From Apoderus coryli (Eukaryota > Arthropoda > Insecta > Coleoptera > Attelabidae), in assembly GCA_911728435.2 (NCBI GenBank), contig OU452210.1, positions 5,022,001 to 5,086,000 on the forward strand: DNA of 64,000 nucleotides, in the 5' to 3' direction. Below, piece by piece: positions 36,598 through 46,999 of the stretch. The translations under genes and the position numbers were made by a program. A model generated the notes under the pieces. It saw only the letters and a list, made by a program, of their open reading frames with translations, was not told the origin of the DNA and did no database searches. Positions within the stretch are counted from its first letter, which is position 1. Every line of letters starts with the position of its first letter.

Positions 36598-37671
36598 TTA
36601 CATTAACAAATGTTGAAAATGTGACCCATTTGATTCCATACAATAATACAGATTTTGTTCAAATCTATTTCTAACATTTTGTAGCATATCAGGTGTTATG
36701 TTTCTGCACTCTTCTGTAATGCGTTGGCGAAGATCTTCTATGGACTCGGGCTTCGTGGCAAAACATTTATTTTTTAAGTGCCCCCAAAGAAAAAAGTCTA
36801 AAGGCGATAAATCCGGTGACCTGGCAGGCCATTCAATTGGGCCCCTCCTTCCAATCCACCGTCCAGGGAACCGGTCATCTAAGAACTGTCTTACAGGAGC
36901 CACATAGTGCGGAGGTGCTCCATCTTGCTGGAAATAAAGCCGATCAGCAGTATGATTTTGGTCATCTTCTATTATTTGTGTTATTAAAGGATCAATTGTG
37001 TCTTCAAGCATGTTTAGGTACACTTCACCAGTTAAATTTCCAGGAATAAAAAGTGGTCCTATAATATGATTTCCTAATATGCCACACCAGACGTTTATTT
37101 TTTGAGGATACTGGGTATGAACCTCACGGAATAAATGTGGGTTACTGTCATCCCAGTAACGGCAATTGTGCCTATTTACAGCTCCATTCAAATAAAATGT
37201 GCATTCGTCGGAAAAACAAATGTTAAATAATAATTGCGGATCTTCAATTAAACGCTGGCTCATTGCTTCACAAAATTGCAGCCTTCTATCAGGATCATCC
37301 TCATTTAGTTCCTGTACTAATTTGATTTTGTACGGATGAAATTTGTACGCTTTTAAAATTCGTATTATGGACGAACGGGAGACACCTGAGGCTTCAGCTA
37401 GTTGACGGGTACTTTGACTATGATCCATTTCAACATGCCCTAAAACAGCGACTTCCACAGCTTCATTTCTGATCGGTTTCTGCGGCTGGTGTTTTACATT
37501 ACAGACAGATCCGGTATCTACAAACTTTTTAACTAACTTGCCAACGTACACATCATTCACATTTTTATCGGGATGTCTCTCATTAAATAAGCGAGCCGTA
37601 AGTCTAGCACTACTATTATTTTGAAAATAAAGTTTAACAATTTCAACTCGTTCTAGAATGGAATAAATCAT
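36598..37671 (-). CDS. Tc1/mariner-superfamily transposase, intact (DD41D-type spacing)
   Basis: 357 residues from Met at 37671; an in-frame Met 13 codons upstream (37710) is possible, but MIYSILERVEIVKLY is the usual family start. Residues 1-125 form paired helix-turn-helix DNA-binding domains (RLTARLFNERHPDKNV; STRQLAEASGVSRSSIIRIL). The linker HPYKIKLVQEL precedes the RNase H-fold core: FSDE (Asp155), QQDGAPPH (Asp250), SPDLSPLDFFLWG (Asp292). By my count 94 and 41 residues separate the three aspartates, the last as in DD41D (rosa-like) groups. The end reads CMESNGSHFQHLL. No stops or frameshifts. Expected role: cut-and-paste transposition into TA through the long inverted repeats. Confidence 0.95.
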   Translation of the reverse strand: MIYSILERVEIVKLYFQNNSSARLTARLFNERHPDKNVNDVYVGKLVKKFVDTGSVCNVKHQPQKPIRNEAVEVAVLGHVEMDHSQSTRQLAEASGVSRSSIIRILKAYKFHPYKIKLVQELNEDDPDRRLQFCEAMSQRLIEDPQLLFNICFSDECTFYLNGAVNRHNCRYWDDSNPHLFREVHTQYPQKINVWCGILGNHIIGPLFIPGNLTGEVYLNMLEDTIDPLITQIIEDDQNHTADRLYFQQDGAPPHYVAPVRQFLDDRFPGRWIGRRGPIEWPARSPDLSPLDFFLWGHLKNKCFATKPESIEDLRQRITEECRNITPDMLQNVRNRFEQNLYYCMESNGSHFQHLLM

Positions 37672-37874
37672 TTTGTACGGTAAAAGTAAAATAACTTGAG
37701 AAGCAACCAAACTGAATCAATGAAAAGACTAAAATAAACGGTGTAAATTCTTTTCCTACACGTATCTGCAGTTTTTATTTCAACAAAAAACGCAAACGAT
37801 TAGTGAGGAATTTAGTTCTGATAAATAAGATAGTGTTTTTGAAATCCCGTTTTTCTTCAAAGTAAATAATTTAG

Positions 37875-38240
37875 AAATGATTGTAGTTGTTTTCAGTCGT
37901 AATAATTAAAACTTATTTGTATTTCTCATTAATACCAAAATTATCGGCTTAATGTCTTTAAAGTCGTTTTCGTATTAACTGTTTTAGTAAAATTCGACAA
38001 ATAGGGTATCATTAGAAAGACAATTTTGTGTCCTTTCAAATGATATGTCATTAGACCCCTCTTTCCATTTAAAATTTTAGGGTTGTTACTCACCCCCGCT
38101 AGGGGGTTAAAGGCGCAGATCGAAAAATATGTTTAAAATGTGTCCCCCTCAAAAGCAAAATCGACGTGTCCGAGCATTTTCGCATTCGACTACAAAAAAA
38201 AGAGAAAAGCTAGGTGCAAACTTTTCGTTGGACCACCCTG
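37875..38240. repeat. Right long terminal inverted repeat of the 2,087-bp transposon
   Basis: Reverse complement of 36154-36519. It begins about 200 bp upstream of the transposase start codon, so it or the gap between (37672-37874) should carry the promoter; I see no clear TATA box placed with confidence. Confidence 0.93.
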
Positions 38241-38249
38241 TATGTAAAT

Positions 38250-39600
38250 TGCTTTTTCATATTATCAATATATTATTGCTTTAAAATTAAACATTATACA
38301 TTCTAAATGCAAACAAATACATACTAATAAAAGTTCACTATGGCTGTAACAACATATAAATACTAAAATGATCATATTTTTCGTCGTGCAAAGGAACAAA
38401 ATATAAAATATTAATAAATCAACAATAAGGCTATTTTCTACTACTCCCTTTTATTCCTTGTATATTCTATGAATATAGAAATATTCCAATCCCTGTCTTT
38501 TTGATATGAATAATGGTTATTTTTGACATTTGATGAGATCAGCAATTTTTTTATTGTTCAGTACCTACATAGTATTACAATTGATATTTCATTTCCAAAT
38601 AGTTGTCATTTACTTACAGCTTCATAAAATGGGTAAATTTAATGATTTCATGACAATATAATAGGTAAGATACCTAGAACCCTAGAAAATTTTTTGTAGG
38701 TATGTAAGAGAGTGGGATATTATACAGCTATATTCGTTGCAATTGATCTCTGTTTCACTTTAAAAGAGTGGGGGAATTTTACGGTTCCGTCAAAATTACC
38801 CGAACTCTATTTCTTATGGGGAAGTTTATTGAATATTACATACAGTGTAATGAAAGTTTCGGTGTGATTTTTTGAAAATTAATCTAATTGCTTCTTGGTT
38901 AGTTATGAAATGTAAACAAAATTTTCTAGATTCAATAATTAAAACCAATGCCTGTCTACCAATATTTTTCAAAAGTAGTAGTCAGTTCAAATAGGAACGT
39001 ATTTGTTTCGAAATTCATTCGTACTCATCATAACTTTTAGTAATAATACGAATATTGAAAGTTAAAAACTTCCCAAATATTTATCAATTTTAATTACTCT
39101 TTTTATTGCCAGACATGCTATTGAATACCAGTTAGAAACTATAATGAAAATAGTATAATATGGAAACCAATTATTGCACTACTCTAACGAATACTGTCTA
39201 GCTTTAACGTATGGGCGGCCGCAAAGTTCCTCCACATATTATTTAGCACGGCAATTGTAAATCGGTCATCATGTACATGATGGAAACTCATGACCACGTG
39301 GAAACTCATAAACTAATTTATTCGCACAGCGTCATACTGCAGTACTTTACAATTCTCAATGTTCTTAATATTACATTTCGATTCAACTATATAGTGAAAG
39401 ACCAAAATGTCGACCGAAATTGCACTATAGAGAGTTTTTCACTATATAAAGAAAAAATACATAGTACATAATCTACGTACACATTACATAAGAATATAGT
39501 AATTTGTGTAGTTTTGAGAAATTGCTAAATAGCATACATACATACATTATTATGTACTAGGAAAAATAATAATCAGCTACCTATTTTCATTTGAAGATTA
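38250..39600. other. AT-rich intron, nothing recognised
   Basis: No coding, tip or repeat signatures. The frame at 39271-39471 has no recognisable content. Confidence 0.4.
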
Positions 39601-39614
39601 CTTTTGAAAAATAA

Positions 39615-40535
39615 TTATGGCTCAACAAAATTCTCGCATTTATTCAAATGGATAAAGATTTGATGAGGTACCCTTTCCTGGCACCTGAAAGTAGTTCCCA
39701 CAATGTCAAATGCATTTCTTATTTCATTTTCACTAAATTTAGCACGACACTCCTCGGTTTCAGTTTTTTCTTCATGATCGTCTATATTTTTTATATCGTC
39801 AATTATGTCTTGGTTAGTTGGGAGATCTGTTGTGCCAACATCATTGTCGATTTCTAAGAAATCTTCAAGTAAGAAATCTGCGTCGACCGTAGCAGTTTTT
39901 TGTAGAAAACCCCATTGTTTTTTAAGGTAGCGAGATCGATTTCGTCTTCTTCCTCCCATTCGTGATTTTTCTCAGTGAAACCTGCTTTAGAAAAGCAGAT
40001 TTTGATAGTTTTCTGAGAAACATTTTCACTTTCAATTTTTGGACTGGAAGGTTATTATCAATCGCGTTAACAATTTTGTGAACAATTCTGTTTCGGTAAT
40101 GATGTTTTATGTTTTTTATAATACCCTAGTCCATAGGTTGCAATTTGGAGGTCATGTTTGGTGGAAAAAAGGTCAATTCAATATTCGTTAATTTCCAGGC
40201 TCTCTACTACCCTTTACTAGCTTGAAAGTTAACGCAGCTAAATTCTTTAGCAAATTGTAGAGCTTTTGCTTCATTAAATTTTCCGATATTGGTACGTTTT
40301 CATGTGTACGTGCCACTTGAAACCATCGTAAAACTGCATCATTTACATCCTCGTAAGAACACACCCGTACTCGTCTTCGACTGCTTGAAACATTAGTTTT
40401 CTTGATGATAGTTTCGCGCGTTTTTACTATCAGAGATACACAACTTGGGGAAACACCGAATTTTTTGCAGCTTTTATCAACTTCCTACAAAACTTTAATT
40501 TTCTCAGCTAAACTTAAACACACACGCTTGGGCAT
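39615..40535 (-). pseudogene. pogo/Tigger-like transposase relic, internally deleted
   Basis: Starts at 40535 with MPKRVCLSLAEKIKVL, stop, EVDKSCKKFGVSPSCVSLIV, the CENP-B/Psq-type helix-turn-helix. Then YEDVNDAVLRWFQVAR and NVPISENLMKQK, the second DNA-binding half. The catalytic core is deleted except its end: IELTFFPPNMTSKLQPMD, stop, GIIKNIKHHYR (canonical PPNTTSKLQPLDQGII). A 114-codon open frame (39615-39959) follows, acidic with DFLEIDNDVGTTDLPTN, fitting the variable tail of such proteins. Multiple stops and frameshifts. Confidence 0.88.
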
Positions 40536-40981
40536 CTTACTTGATTCTTAAACAAAAACCAACTGAACCTAAATGGGTTAGGAATTGCCTAGGTGTCTCA
40601 CAGAAATCTACCTTGTTATTTTGCTTTGTTAGATTAACTGACATTTCGGATATTCGATCTAGCTAAATTTCACATATCTTTTAACAGATATTATCTTTGG
40701 AATATGCAATAAGATCTCCATCAAATCAAAGGTTTATCTAATGTTCATATAGGTACAGATTTTACAAAAATCGATATTATTACACAACCAACAGATCAAA
40801 CGAAAACATATTTTTGGGTCGTTTTCTCACTTGAAATAAAGGACAAATATAATATACACTCGATAAAATAATGGTCCGACTCCTCTCAGATCCTTAGTCT
40901 GTGCTTCGCTGGTCAAAAGCAATATCTTAATAAAAATGAATATCTTAAGTTTGGAATATTTTAATAATAGCTAAAACTTAC

Positions 40982-41057
40982 CTGTTTCTGTATCAATGGT
41001 ATAATTGAAACCAGCCCAAATATCCTCTTCTTCCTCAATGTCAGGTTCTGGCTCTTC
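40982..41057 (-). CDS. cnc: cap-n-collar isoform C, coding exon B (first half of ETGE)
   Basis: A 76-nt exon too short to show as an open frame by length. Between acceptor TTAAAG and donor GTAAGT it encodes EEPEPDIEEEEDIWAGFN and YTIDTET plus the first base of Gly. The W-A-G-x-x-YT-I-D-x-ETG sequence is the hallmark of insect CncC around its Keap1-binding ETGE motif. It enters in phase 0 from exon A and leaves in phase 1 to exon C, where GA completes Gly and GAG gives the final Glu. The acidic run ahead of the motif is usual. Joining is stop-free, so the model is self-consistent. Confidence 0.92.
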
Positions 41058-41124
41058 CTTTAACTTAAAAATAAATGTACCTATATTATTTTTGTAGGTA
41101 TAACTAAAACATAGCATGTAGGTA

Positions 41125-41245
41125 CAGGGTGTTCAAGTTTTTTTGTAAATCTCCTTACCGATTTCTTGGAAATTTGGTAGCGTTGTTGCTAGAAATAGGG
41201 AGATTATATGGCCCTACCTAGAACAAAATTATTAGTTCCAGTGGC
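41125..41245. repeat. CAGGGTG-ended repeat, copy C (partial, inverted)
   Basis: TA followed by CAGGGTGTTCAAG. Its reverse complement matches copies A and B (GAGCTCCCTATTTCT-type block, CAACAACGCT, CAAAGAAATCGGTAAGG-like block). It starts at what is an internal CACCTTGTA in A and B, so the family has nested tip motifs. It lies about 70 bp from the exon B acceptor. Confidence 0.65.
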
Positions 41246-41339
41246 ACAGAAAGTGGTGTGCATTCATAGCTCTCGTCAAAAATGCCTTTAATTCGGCATC
41301 GTGAGGAAAAATTATAGAGGAACCAGAAAGAAACATATC

Positions 41340-42020
41340 TCCACTTATTTAATAAATCAAAGCCTAAGCAGGAAGAAGTATACGTTACGTGGGGAATACC
41401 ACAGGGATCAGTGTTGGGCCTCCTCTTACGATCCAGTCCAGAGTCTCCCATTAATGGATGAAGTACAAACAATAGCATTTGCCGATGATCTGGGCATCTT
41501 GGTTACGGCAGACTGCTAGAATGATCTGGTGTACAAAGTCGAGGTTTCCCTAGAAGTTGTGCAAGACTGGCTGACACTAAATGGACTTCAATTAGCTAAA
41601 GAAAAAACAGAAGCAATAATTCTAGCAGGACCAAGACAGAGACAAGAAGTGCGGTTCCGTTTTGAATCCTTTGAAATCCTACCTAAAACAACAATCAAAT
41701 ATCTGGGAATAACTCTCGATAAAGATTTAAGTTTCGGTCTTCACATACCGGAAGCAGTAAAAAAGGCTGAGAAAAGAACCATGGCATTGAGCAGAATCCT
41801 ACCCAATCTGGGAGCACCTGGATGGATCAAAGGAAATTCTTAAAGTTTCCAGCGGGAATCGCACAATTTCTGCTGATACACTGCAAGCGATTACAGGAAT
41901 ACCACCGGTGGACCTAATGGTAGAGGAAAATAACAGATTGTACACTCAAGGAGAAACCGCAAGAACCATATACACTAGAAAGAGCGCGAACCCTAGAACG
42001 ATGGCAAATAAGATAGGAAT
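41340..42020 (+). pseudogene. R1-like LINE ORF2 fragment
   Basis: The frame near 41387 reads VTWGIPQGSVLG (RT motif B); after a frameshift, YDPVQSLPLMDEVQTIAFAD and FADDLGIL (catalytic box intact). After a stop the open frame at 41529-41843 continues with VVQDWLTLNGLQLAKEKTE and TIKYLGITLDKDLSFGLHI. A third frame (about 41855-41990) reads GIPPVDLMVEENNRLY, the region beyond the RT in R1-clade elements. Frameshifts and stops make it dead. Opposite strand to cnc, so it cannot disturb the mRNA once spliced out. Confidence 0.88.
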
Positions 42021-42031
42021 CCCCTGCACAT

Positions 42032-42217
42032 TATCATGGAGATATGAATGCTCAATTATTTGAAAAATGGATGGCTGAACAACGGCTACCAAACATTCCG
42101 AGTAATTCTATTATTGTTATGGACAATGCATCTTATCTTTCCAGATTGCCCATTAAAATTCCTAATACCAATACCAAAAAACAAGATATTATTAATTTTA
42201 TGACAGAGAAACAATGA
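42032..42217 (+). pseudogene. DDE_3-type transposase fragment
   Basis: A 61-codon frame: YHGDMNAQLFEKWMAEQRLP, then NSIIVMDNASYLSRLPIKIP, then NTKKQDIINFMTEKQ, stop. The D-M-N...F-x-x-W and VI-MDNA-YHSR pattern is typical of a Tc1/IS630-related DDE superfamily common in arthropod genomes (the second catalytic Asp lies in MDNA). It abuts the LINE fragment directly, implying the LINE inserted into it or recombination joined them. The first and third catalytic blocks are absent. Confidence 0.8.
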
Positions 42218-42540
42218 ACTATTCCTAAAACAAAGCCGACAAAACCAGCAAAAAATCAAATAAGCAGAGGATTTTGTACAGTTACTCAGTTTGTCATTCT
42301 CAATAACATTTTGCTGTAACTTCAACCGAAAGGACAATTTATTAGTGTAAAAAATCAGTATTTTCAAAATTTCCAAGGCATACTTGATTTTTCAAAACTA
42401 ATGTCTCAAAGTGGTTTCAAACCAAACAGGGCTGGACCCCAAAAGCTCAAATTTAAACTTTTTTTTTTACAAGAGTCGTTTCACCTATCCAAGGACACAC
42501 TGTATATATAAATATAATCATCTTATAGAAATATATATAC

Positions 42541-42738
42541 CTTGATTCTTTCTCCATCTTTAGTTTGCACGATTTTGTTTTTGTCATAAGTTTCATCTTC
42601 ACTCAGAGATGTCGATGCGTCATCATCTTCACTTTTTAATATGCCAACTTTAGTATCTTCTGTTTTGACGTTAATGGAATCTATGGAAAATCCTAGGTCC
42701 ACGTCCTGTTTCCATAAAACTTCTATCAGGTCCATATC
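42541..42738 (-). CDS. cnc: cap-n-collar isoform C, coding exon A (DLG motif)
   Basis: A 198-nt exon of 66 codons, phase 0 at both ends; acceptor TATTTCAG before 42738, donor GTATAT after 42541. It begins DMDLIEVLWKQDVDLGF, almost the same as the vertebrate Nrf2 Neh2 helix with its low-affinity Keap1-binding DLG motif (residues 14-16 here). The rest is Ser/Asp/Lys-rich linker (KSEDDDASTSLSEDETYDKN), corresponding to the lysine-bearing segment between DLG and ETGE in Nrf2. In the joined product ETGE falls at residues 90-93. The phase-0 acceptor implies at least one more upstream coding exon. This identifies the gene as cnc, isoform C. Confidence 0.93.
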
Positions 42739-43327
42739 CTGAAATAAAATCATGAATGAAGTTAAGACTTGCACCAAATTACGTTACGTTTTATTCATAT
42801 ATTGTAAAAAAAAAACACGACTCCAATCTGTAAATATACATTAAGATAACATATTTATGTATAACAATTATATTCGTTAAGTTAATTAGGCTGTTATGAA
42901 ATTAACGTGCTTATCTATTGAAAAAATTAGTACGTTGAAAAGTTATTACGCAATGAATAATTCTTTTTATCTATAAAATTTATTGCAGAAGTTTATCACA
43001 ATTATTATATGTAATACTGAATAGATGTAAGTAAATATTTTTGTAAAATATCTGAAATGTAAAATTCGTTTGCATAAATGTCTTTAATATACAGGGATTC
43101 GTCACAGAACAAATTCTCAACAAAAAGTCATTATTTATAAGAAGTTTTACTTGTAAAATTTAATATAAATTAATTTTTCGTTTGTAAAGGAAATAAGAAA
43201 ATGTTGGTTAGAATAATTAGAAATTTAAAGAAAATATAGTTTCCCGGCTTTTCTTTAAAAAATGTACCATTTTGAAAATAATCGCCCGTTCCGTTACTTC
43301 ACGGATGCCCTGTATATAGAGTGTATT

Positions 43328-43359
43328 TATACCATATGCTTTATGAAGCATATGGTATA
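43328..43359. repeat. Perfect 14-bp-arm hairpin
   Basis: TATACCATATGCTT pairs exactly with AAGCATATGGTATA across a TATG loop. It is short, but the third near-perfect snap-back with a tiny loop in this window. Confidence 0.85.
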
Positions 43360-44089
43360 GAAATTATGAGTATTCATGTTATAGTTTGTCTCACTCTTAC
43401 TCTAATATGTGTTTTAAGATAGAACAAGAAACTTATAAAATGAACATCCCTCTACCTCTTTAAGGGGGTTGATAACTTATATTATTGTATTTTATTGGTA
43501 TGGTCTTCCAAATGCCAAATTAGAAAATTTTCTATTGTGAAAAATTAATTGCTCCTGAAAGTGAATTTCAATAAAATATCATTTATATTTGATAATGGAA
43601 ATTTATATTTGTTTATTTAAATTTATTTTAGGTCCGTCTTTTTCAGAATACACAAAAGTGATTTTGACGCCTTCTGAAAAATTTTATCGATTTGATTTTT
43701 CAATTCATCATTTTGAGCGTTACATAATGTACACTGTACGTATATACTAGGGTTTCACATTCTCAACAGCTCCAAGATATGCAGTTGCGGAGTTGATGAG
43801 CCACACAGAATATATTATTTCCCAACGGTCCTCGTATATAAATAGACATTCTACTAAAGTGATTCGGTTGAAAAAAATTACTAAATTTGTTAAAACTGGG
43901 CTGAATATTTTACATAATGGGTAATTATACGTTATTTTGAATAAACCATTGGCGTATCTCAATACACACACACATATGTGTTGCAAGTATTATGATAAGT
44001 CTACTGTATCTATACTGAATAGTGTCAAGAAGGCAAGCGTCTCGATTGTATGATTTTGGGAAAAATAAAATGTCTGACACCTATGTGTT

Positions 44090-44265
44090 TTATATATTCA
44101 TTTAAATATATTTTTGTATGTATCATTCGACCCTTACTGCTATTTGAAAATTTGGCGATTGTGTCCACCCCTATCACAGCGCTAAAGCCATTTCAACCAA
44201 AAACTAATGGGTTCATCGTTGGACTCCCCCAAACAAAATTTACCTCAATTGGTTAAAGCGTTTAG
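44090..44265 (+). repeat. Dispersed repeat (inverted partner at 47.0-47.2 kb)
   Basis: Shares GTGTCCACCCCTATCA, CATTCGACCC and AATTGGTTAAAGCGTTTAGG-type blocks with the reverse complement of 47000-47225; the related fragment at 17925 belongs to the same family. Unclassified, no protein. Confidence 0.7.
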
Positions 44266-44284
44266 GCTGAAATCCACAGAGCAG

Positions 44285-45165
44285 CGCTTCATAAAACCCA
44301 AAACCTGCAATGCCCGCGACCTGGAACGCTCTATGTGAGCTGTATATACGACAGAGAAGCATCAAGATAAACTCCCAAATCCTTAGCCATTCTGTTCTCC
44401 AGAATCGATTGATCTATGAAATAGTCATGGATCGGTTGAAATTAACACAAACACACTTGGCAATGTTTAATTCCATGTCATTGACTTCAGATTAATTTAT
44501 ACCAAACGAATGACGTCTATGTATGAAACAAAGTTTTATTTCATTAATAAATATAATTTAAAAACAATGGACCCAAATGGGATCCCTGTGGAACTCTAAA
44601 AGAAACCACTACAGGCCTGGAATGAAACTCGTTCACTCTAACAACCTGGGTCGTATCAGTCAAATAACTCTCCAACCAACACAGCATTCTCAAAGTTACA
44701 GATGATAACCCGGTTGTTAACGATCAAATGCCTTGGAGAAATCAGTATATATTGTATGAACCTGGTAACCGACCTCCAAAGCCCGAGATAAGTAATAATA
44801 AGACACTACTACTCTAATCCGTAAACTCTATAGCAGATGGAGTTCAGTGGATCTTCCAGCTCCAAAACCGAATTGTTCGTCGATTATTAAAGGATCCAGA
44901 GCAGCAGTCAGATGACTAGTAACCAGACTTTCGAAGAGCTTCGAGTATATATACCTGTAGTTGGATACCTACATCGTTTTTATTCCTGGATTTGAAAACC
45001 GGAGTGACAAAGTTAGTTTTCCATAGTCTGAAGAAATAACCTAAGCGAATGGAATAGTTGAGAATAATTTCCAGAGGACGACCACGTTCTAAGAAATAAT
45101 GCGGGAAGGACCCACCGACTTATTCTCTCGCAACTCAAAAAGCTTATTAGGTACACTGATGAGGG
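44285..45165 (-). pseudogene. Jockey-type LINE RT fragment
   Basis: Read on the minus strand from about 45150: LEIILNYSIRLGYFFRLWKT, then NFVTPVFKSRNKNDV, a frame change, FESLVTSHLTAALDPLIIDE, QFGFGAG (RT motif region), YTDFSKAFD (catalytic box A) and, further on, SGVPQGSHLGPLF-like sequence near 44590. Closer to 44480-44340 come ELNIAKCVCVNFNRS and AKDLGVYLDASLS. It spans most of the RT in order, with multiple stops and frameshifts. Nested inside the inverted-repeat element. Confidence 0.85.
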
Positions 45166-45389
45166 ATACATGAACATTTTCTACGCGAGATTCGGACATT
45201 TTATTTTTCCCAAAATCATACAATCGGGAAGCTTGCCTTCTTGACAATATTCAGTAGATACCGTACTTATCATAATATTTGCCACCCTTATGGTGTGTGT
45301 ATTGTTAGATGCACTAGTGCGTTATGTAAAATATTCAGTTCAGCTTCAACAAATTCAATAAAAATCCAAGATTTATAATGGAATAGCAT

Positions 45390-46313
45390 TGGAATCTTAG
45401 AAACGGTAGGAGTTACAAAGTCGGTTAAATTAGAGAAAACTTGTACAATTTAAACACCTTTCAAATGGTGTTTTCATAATTAAACTTTAGCCGTATCCGA
45501 GAATTTTTGAAAAAACGATTTTTTGCGTTTTTAGTTTTTATTTATTACTGACATTTTCACAGATAAAAAAAATTAAAAGCACTGTCTTGTTGATAATTTT
45601 TGAGGAGAATAACATATAGCGTTACAAATGAAAAACCATTATCAACTTAGTTTTTTTCAATGCGACCCGACCCTGGATTTTTCATTGATAAATTTAATGC
45701 CATTTTCATTTCAAAAATAGGTGTTTAGATGTTATTTAAAATTATTCAAGAAAAATCGCCATAGTTTGTTAACTGACTATGAATGCAGAATAGTAGGTTT
45801 TACAAAAACATTCTTTCGTCGTTACTCACAATTATTTATTATTATTTAACAATTTATTTCGGTCTCAGTACAACATTTTATTCTGTACGCGGTTTTTTAA
45901 ATTTAGTTGAAAATTTTGTGCTTTTTGAAGTTATTAAAAAACGCCTTCCTCAGGTGAATTTTTTACGCAAAATAAGTGCCAAACTATGGCGATTTTACTT
46001 GAATAATTTTAAATATGAGCTAAAAACACTGAAAACTTGTTTAAACCATTACGTGTGATATACCACCTACTTTTTATTGAAAATAGCTTTAAATTTAACA
46101 ATTAAAACACAGGACCGTATTTAAAATTTAAAAAAACCAAGTTGATGATCGTTTTTCAAAAACAAAAATTTGTAAACGCTATTTTATTTTCCTCCAAAAG
46201 TTGCAGAAAGAAAGTGCTTTTCATTTTATCTGTAAAAATAATGTTAGAAATAAATAAAAACTAAATTCGCAAAAAATCGTTTTTTTCAAGAATTCTCGAA
46301 AACGGCTAAAGTT
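45390..46313. mobile_element. Long-inverted-repeat element, copy 2
   Basis: The arms 45405-45760 and about 46010-46313 are inverted; shared blocks are CGAGAATT, AAAAGCACT and AACCATTATCAACTTAG-type stretches. It matches copy 1 (20858-21816) throughout, including the outer block AAACGGTAGGAGTTACAA that copy 1 keeps only at its right. The centre carries an open frame (45783-46058), positionally equivalent to 21177-21401, with recognisably related translation. The right outer tip is missing. Confidence 0.85.
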
Positions 46314-46549
46314 GGAAGAAGGCCTATTTATATACGAGGATAGTTGGAAAATTATATATATGCTGTGCGGATCATCCACTCCAACTGCATTATCTTGGAG
46401 CTATTGAGAATGTGAAACCCTCGGTAATGACCAATAATAAAAGTTTTCCATATGGTTAATAAATAATAATATAACTAAGTATATCATTCCACACGAAACA
46501 ATAATACCTCTGTACTTGATTCATGATTCAAGTAGGTATCTACTTTTCC

Positions 46550-46770
46550 TGCGCGTTAGAATAACCACAGTTTATATACAATTACTTCACCTCGTGTCGG
46601 AACGTTTGCTATCTCTGTCTTCAAATCAATTCGCCGCTCGTATAGATATAGTATAGTATCTTATAGTATATATAGATATAGTATAATATAGTAGCGGGCC
46701 AGAATGTGGCTGGGATTGCGACGAGTCGATGCCGTTTTTAGCGTCTACTGACCCTTCTTATCTATAGTTA
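46550..46770 (-). repeat. Dispersed repeat, copy 2 (inverted partner at 10.4-10.6 kb)
   Basis: Reverse-complement match to 10375-10615: CGACGAGTCGATGCCG, CAGAATGTGGCTGGG, TAGTAGCGGGCC, CGTGTCGGAACG. The central (ATAGTAT)n stretch differs in length between copies. Confidence 0.75.
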
Positions 46771-46999
46771 TTATTCTATGGTATATAACTACACTTGCGG
46801 CATAGAAAATGCAATGTAGCGTTCATTTAAGATTAATAAATAATTATTTTACTTTCCCGCACAAGCAAAGCATTGTGAACGCGCTGAAAAAAATTGAGAT
46901 AACCATTTTGAAATTCCCTGAGACGATTAAGACCATTACCAGATGGAAGGTTGTCTGTCTGTGTGTGTGTATCTGTGTCTGTATGTATTCTACCACGAT

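Larger units (their letters stand above)
36154..38240 (-). mobile_element. Structurally complete Tc1/mariner-superfamily transposon, 2,087 bp
   Basis: TA at 36152-36153 and 38241-38242 flanks a unit whose ends read CAGGGTGGTCCAACGAAAAG and its reverse complement. The inverted repeats extend about 366 bp (36154-36519 and 37875-38240); the outer ~345 bp look identical base for base, including an equal-length T8/A8 run. Between them lies one intact transposase gene on the minus strand. Identical arms plus an unbroken ORF indicate a young, possibly mobile copy, in contrast to every other transposase in this window. Confidence 0.95.
5296..40981 (-). other. cnc: Giant (35.7-kb) cnc intron splitting the ETGE codons
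   Basis: Phase-1 intron from donor GTAAGT (40981 downward) to acceptor TATATAG (5296). It is packed with transposon relics in both orientations, listed individually. By analogy with Drosophila cnc, where shorter isoforms initiate from internal promoters and lack the Keap1-binding region, this intron is where such a promoter could lie; I could not identify one from sequence. Confidence 0.85.
41058..42540 (-). other. cnc: cnc intron between exons A and B
   Basis: A 1,483-bp phase-0 intron (donor GTATAT, acceptor TTAAAG). It is occupied by an inverted CAGGGTG repeat fragment, an R1-like LINE fragment and a DDE_3-type transposase fragment, all on the opposite strand or unoriented. Confidence 0.88.
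43747..46424. mobile_element. Composite inverted-repeat element with two nested insertions
   Basis: The TA-flanked left end CTAGGGTTTCACATTCTCAA pairs with the right end ending GAGAATGTGAAACCCTCGG. The arms continue: 43747-43870 with 46317-46424, and 43875-44075 with about 45190-45370 (shared TGAATATTTTACATAA, GTCAAGAAGGCAAGC, ATTTTGGGAAAAATAAAATG). The right arm is split by a second inverted-repeat element (45390-46313), and a Jockey-type LINE fragment lies between the arms. Deduced order: host element first, then two insertions. No transposase of its own is visible. Confidence 0.85.

Noticed and set aside
36698..37049. Plus-strand open frames
   Set aside because: Antisense shadows of the intact transposase gene.
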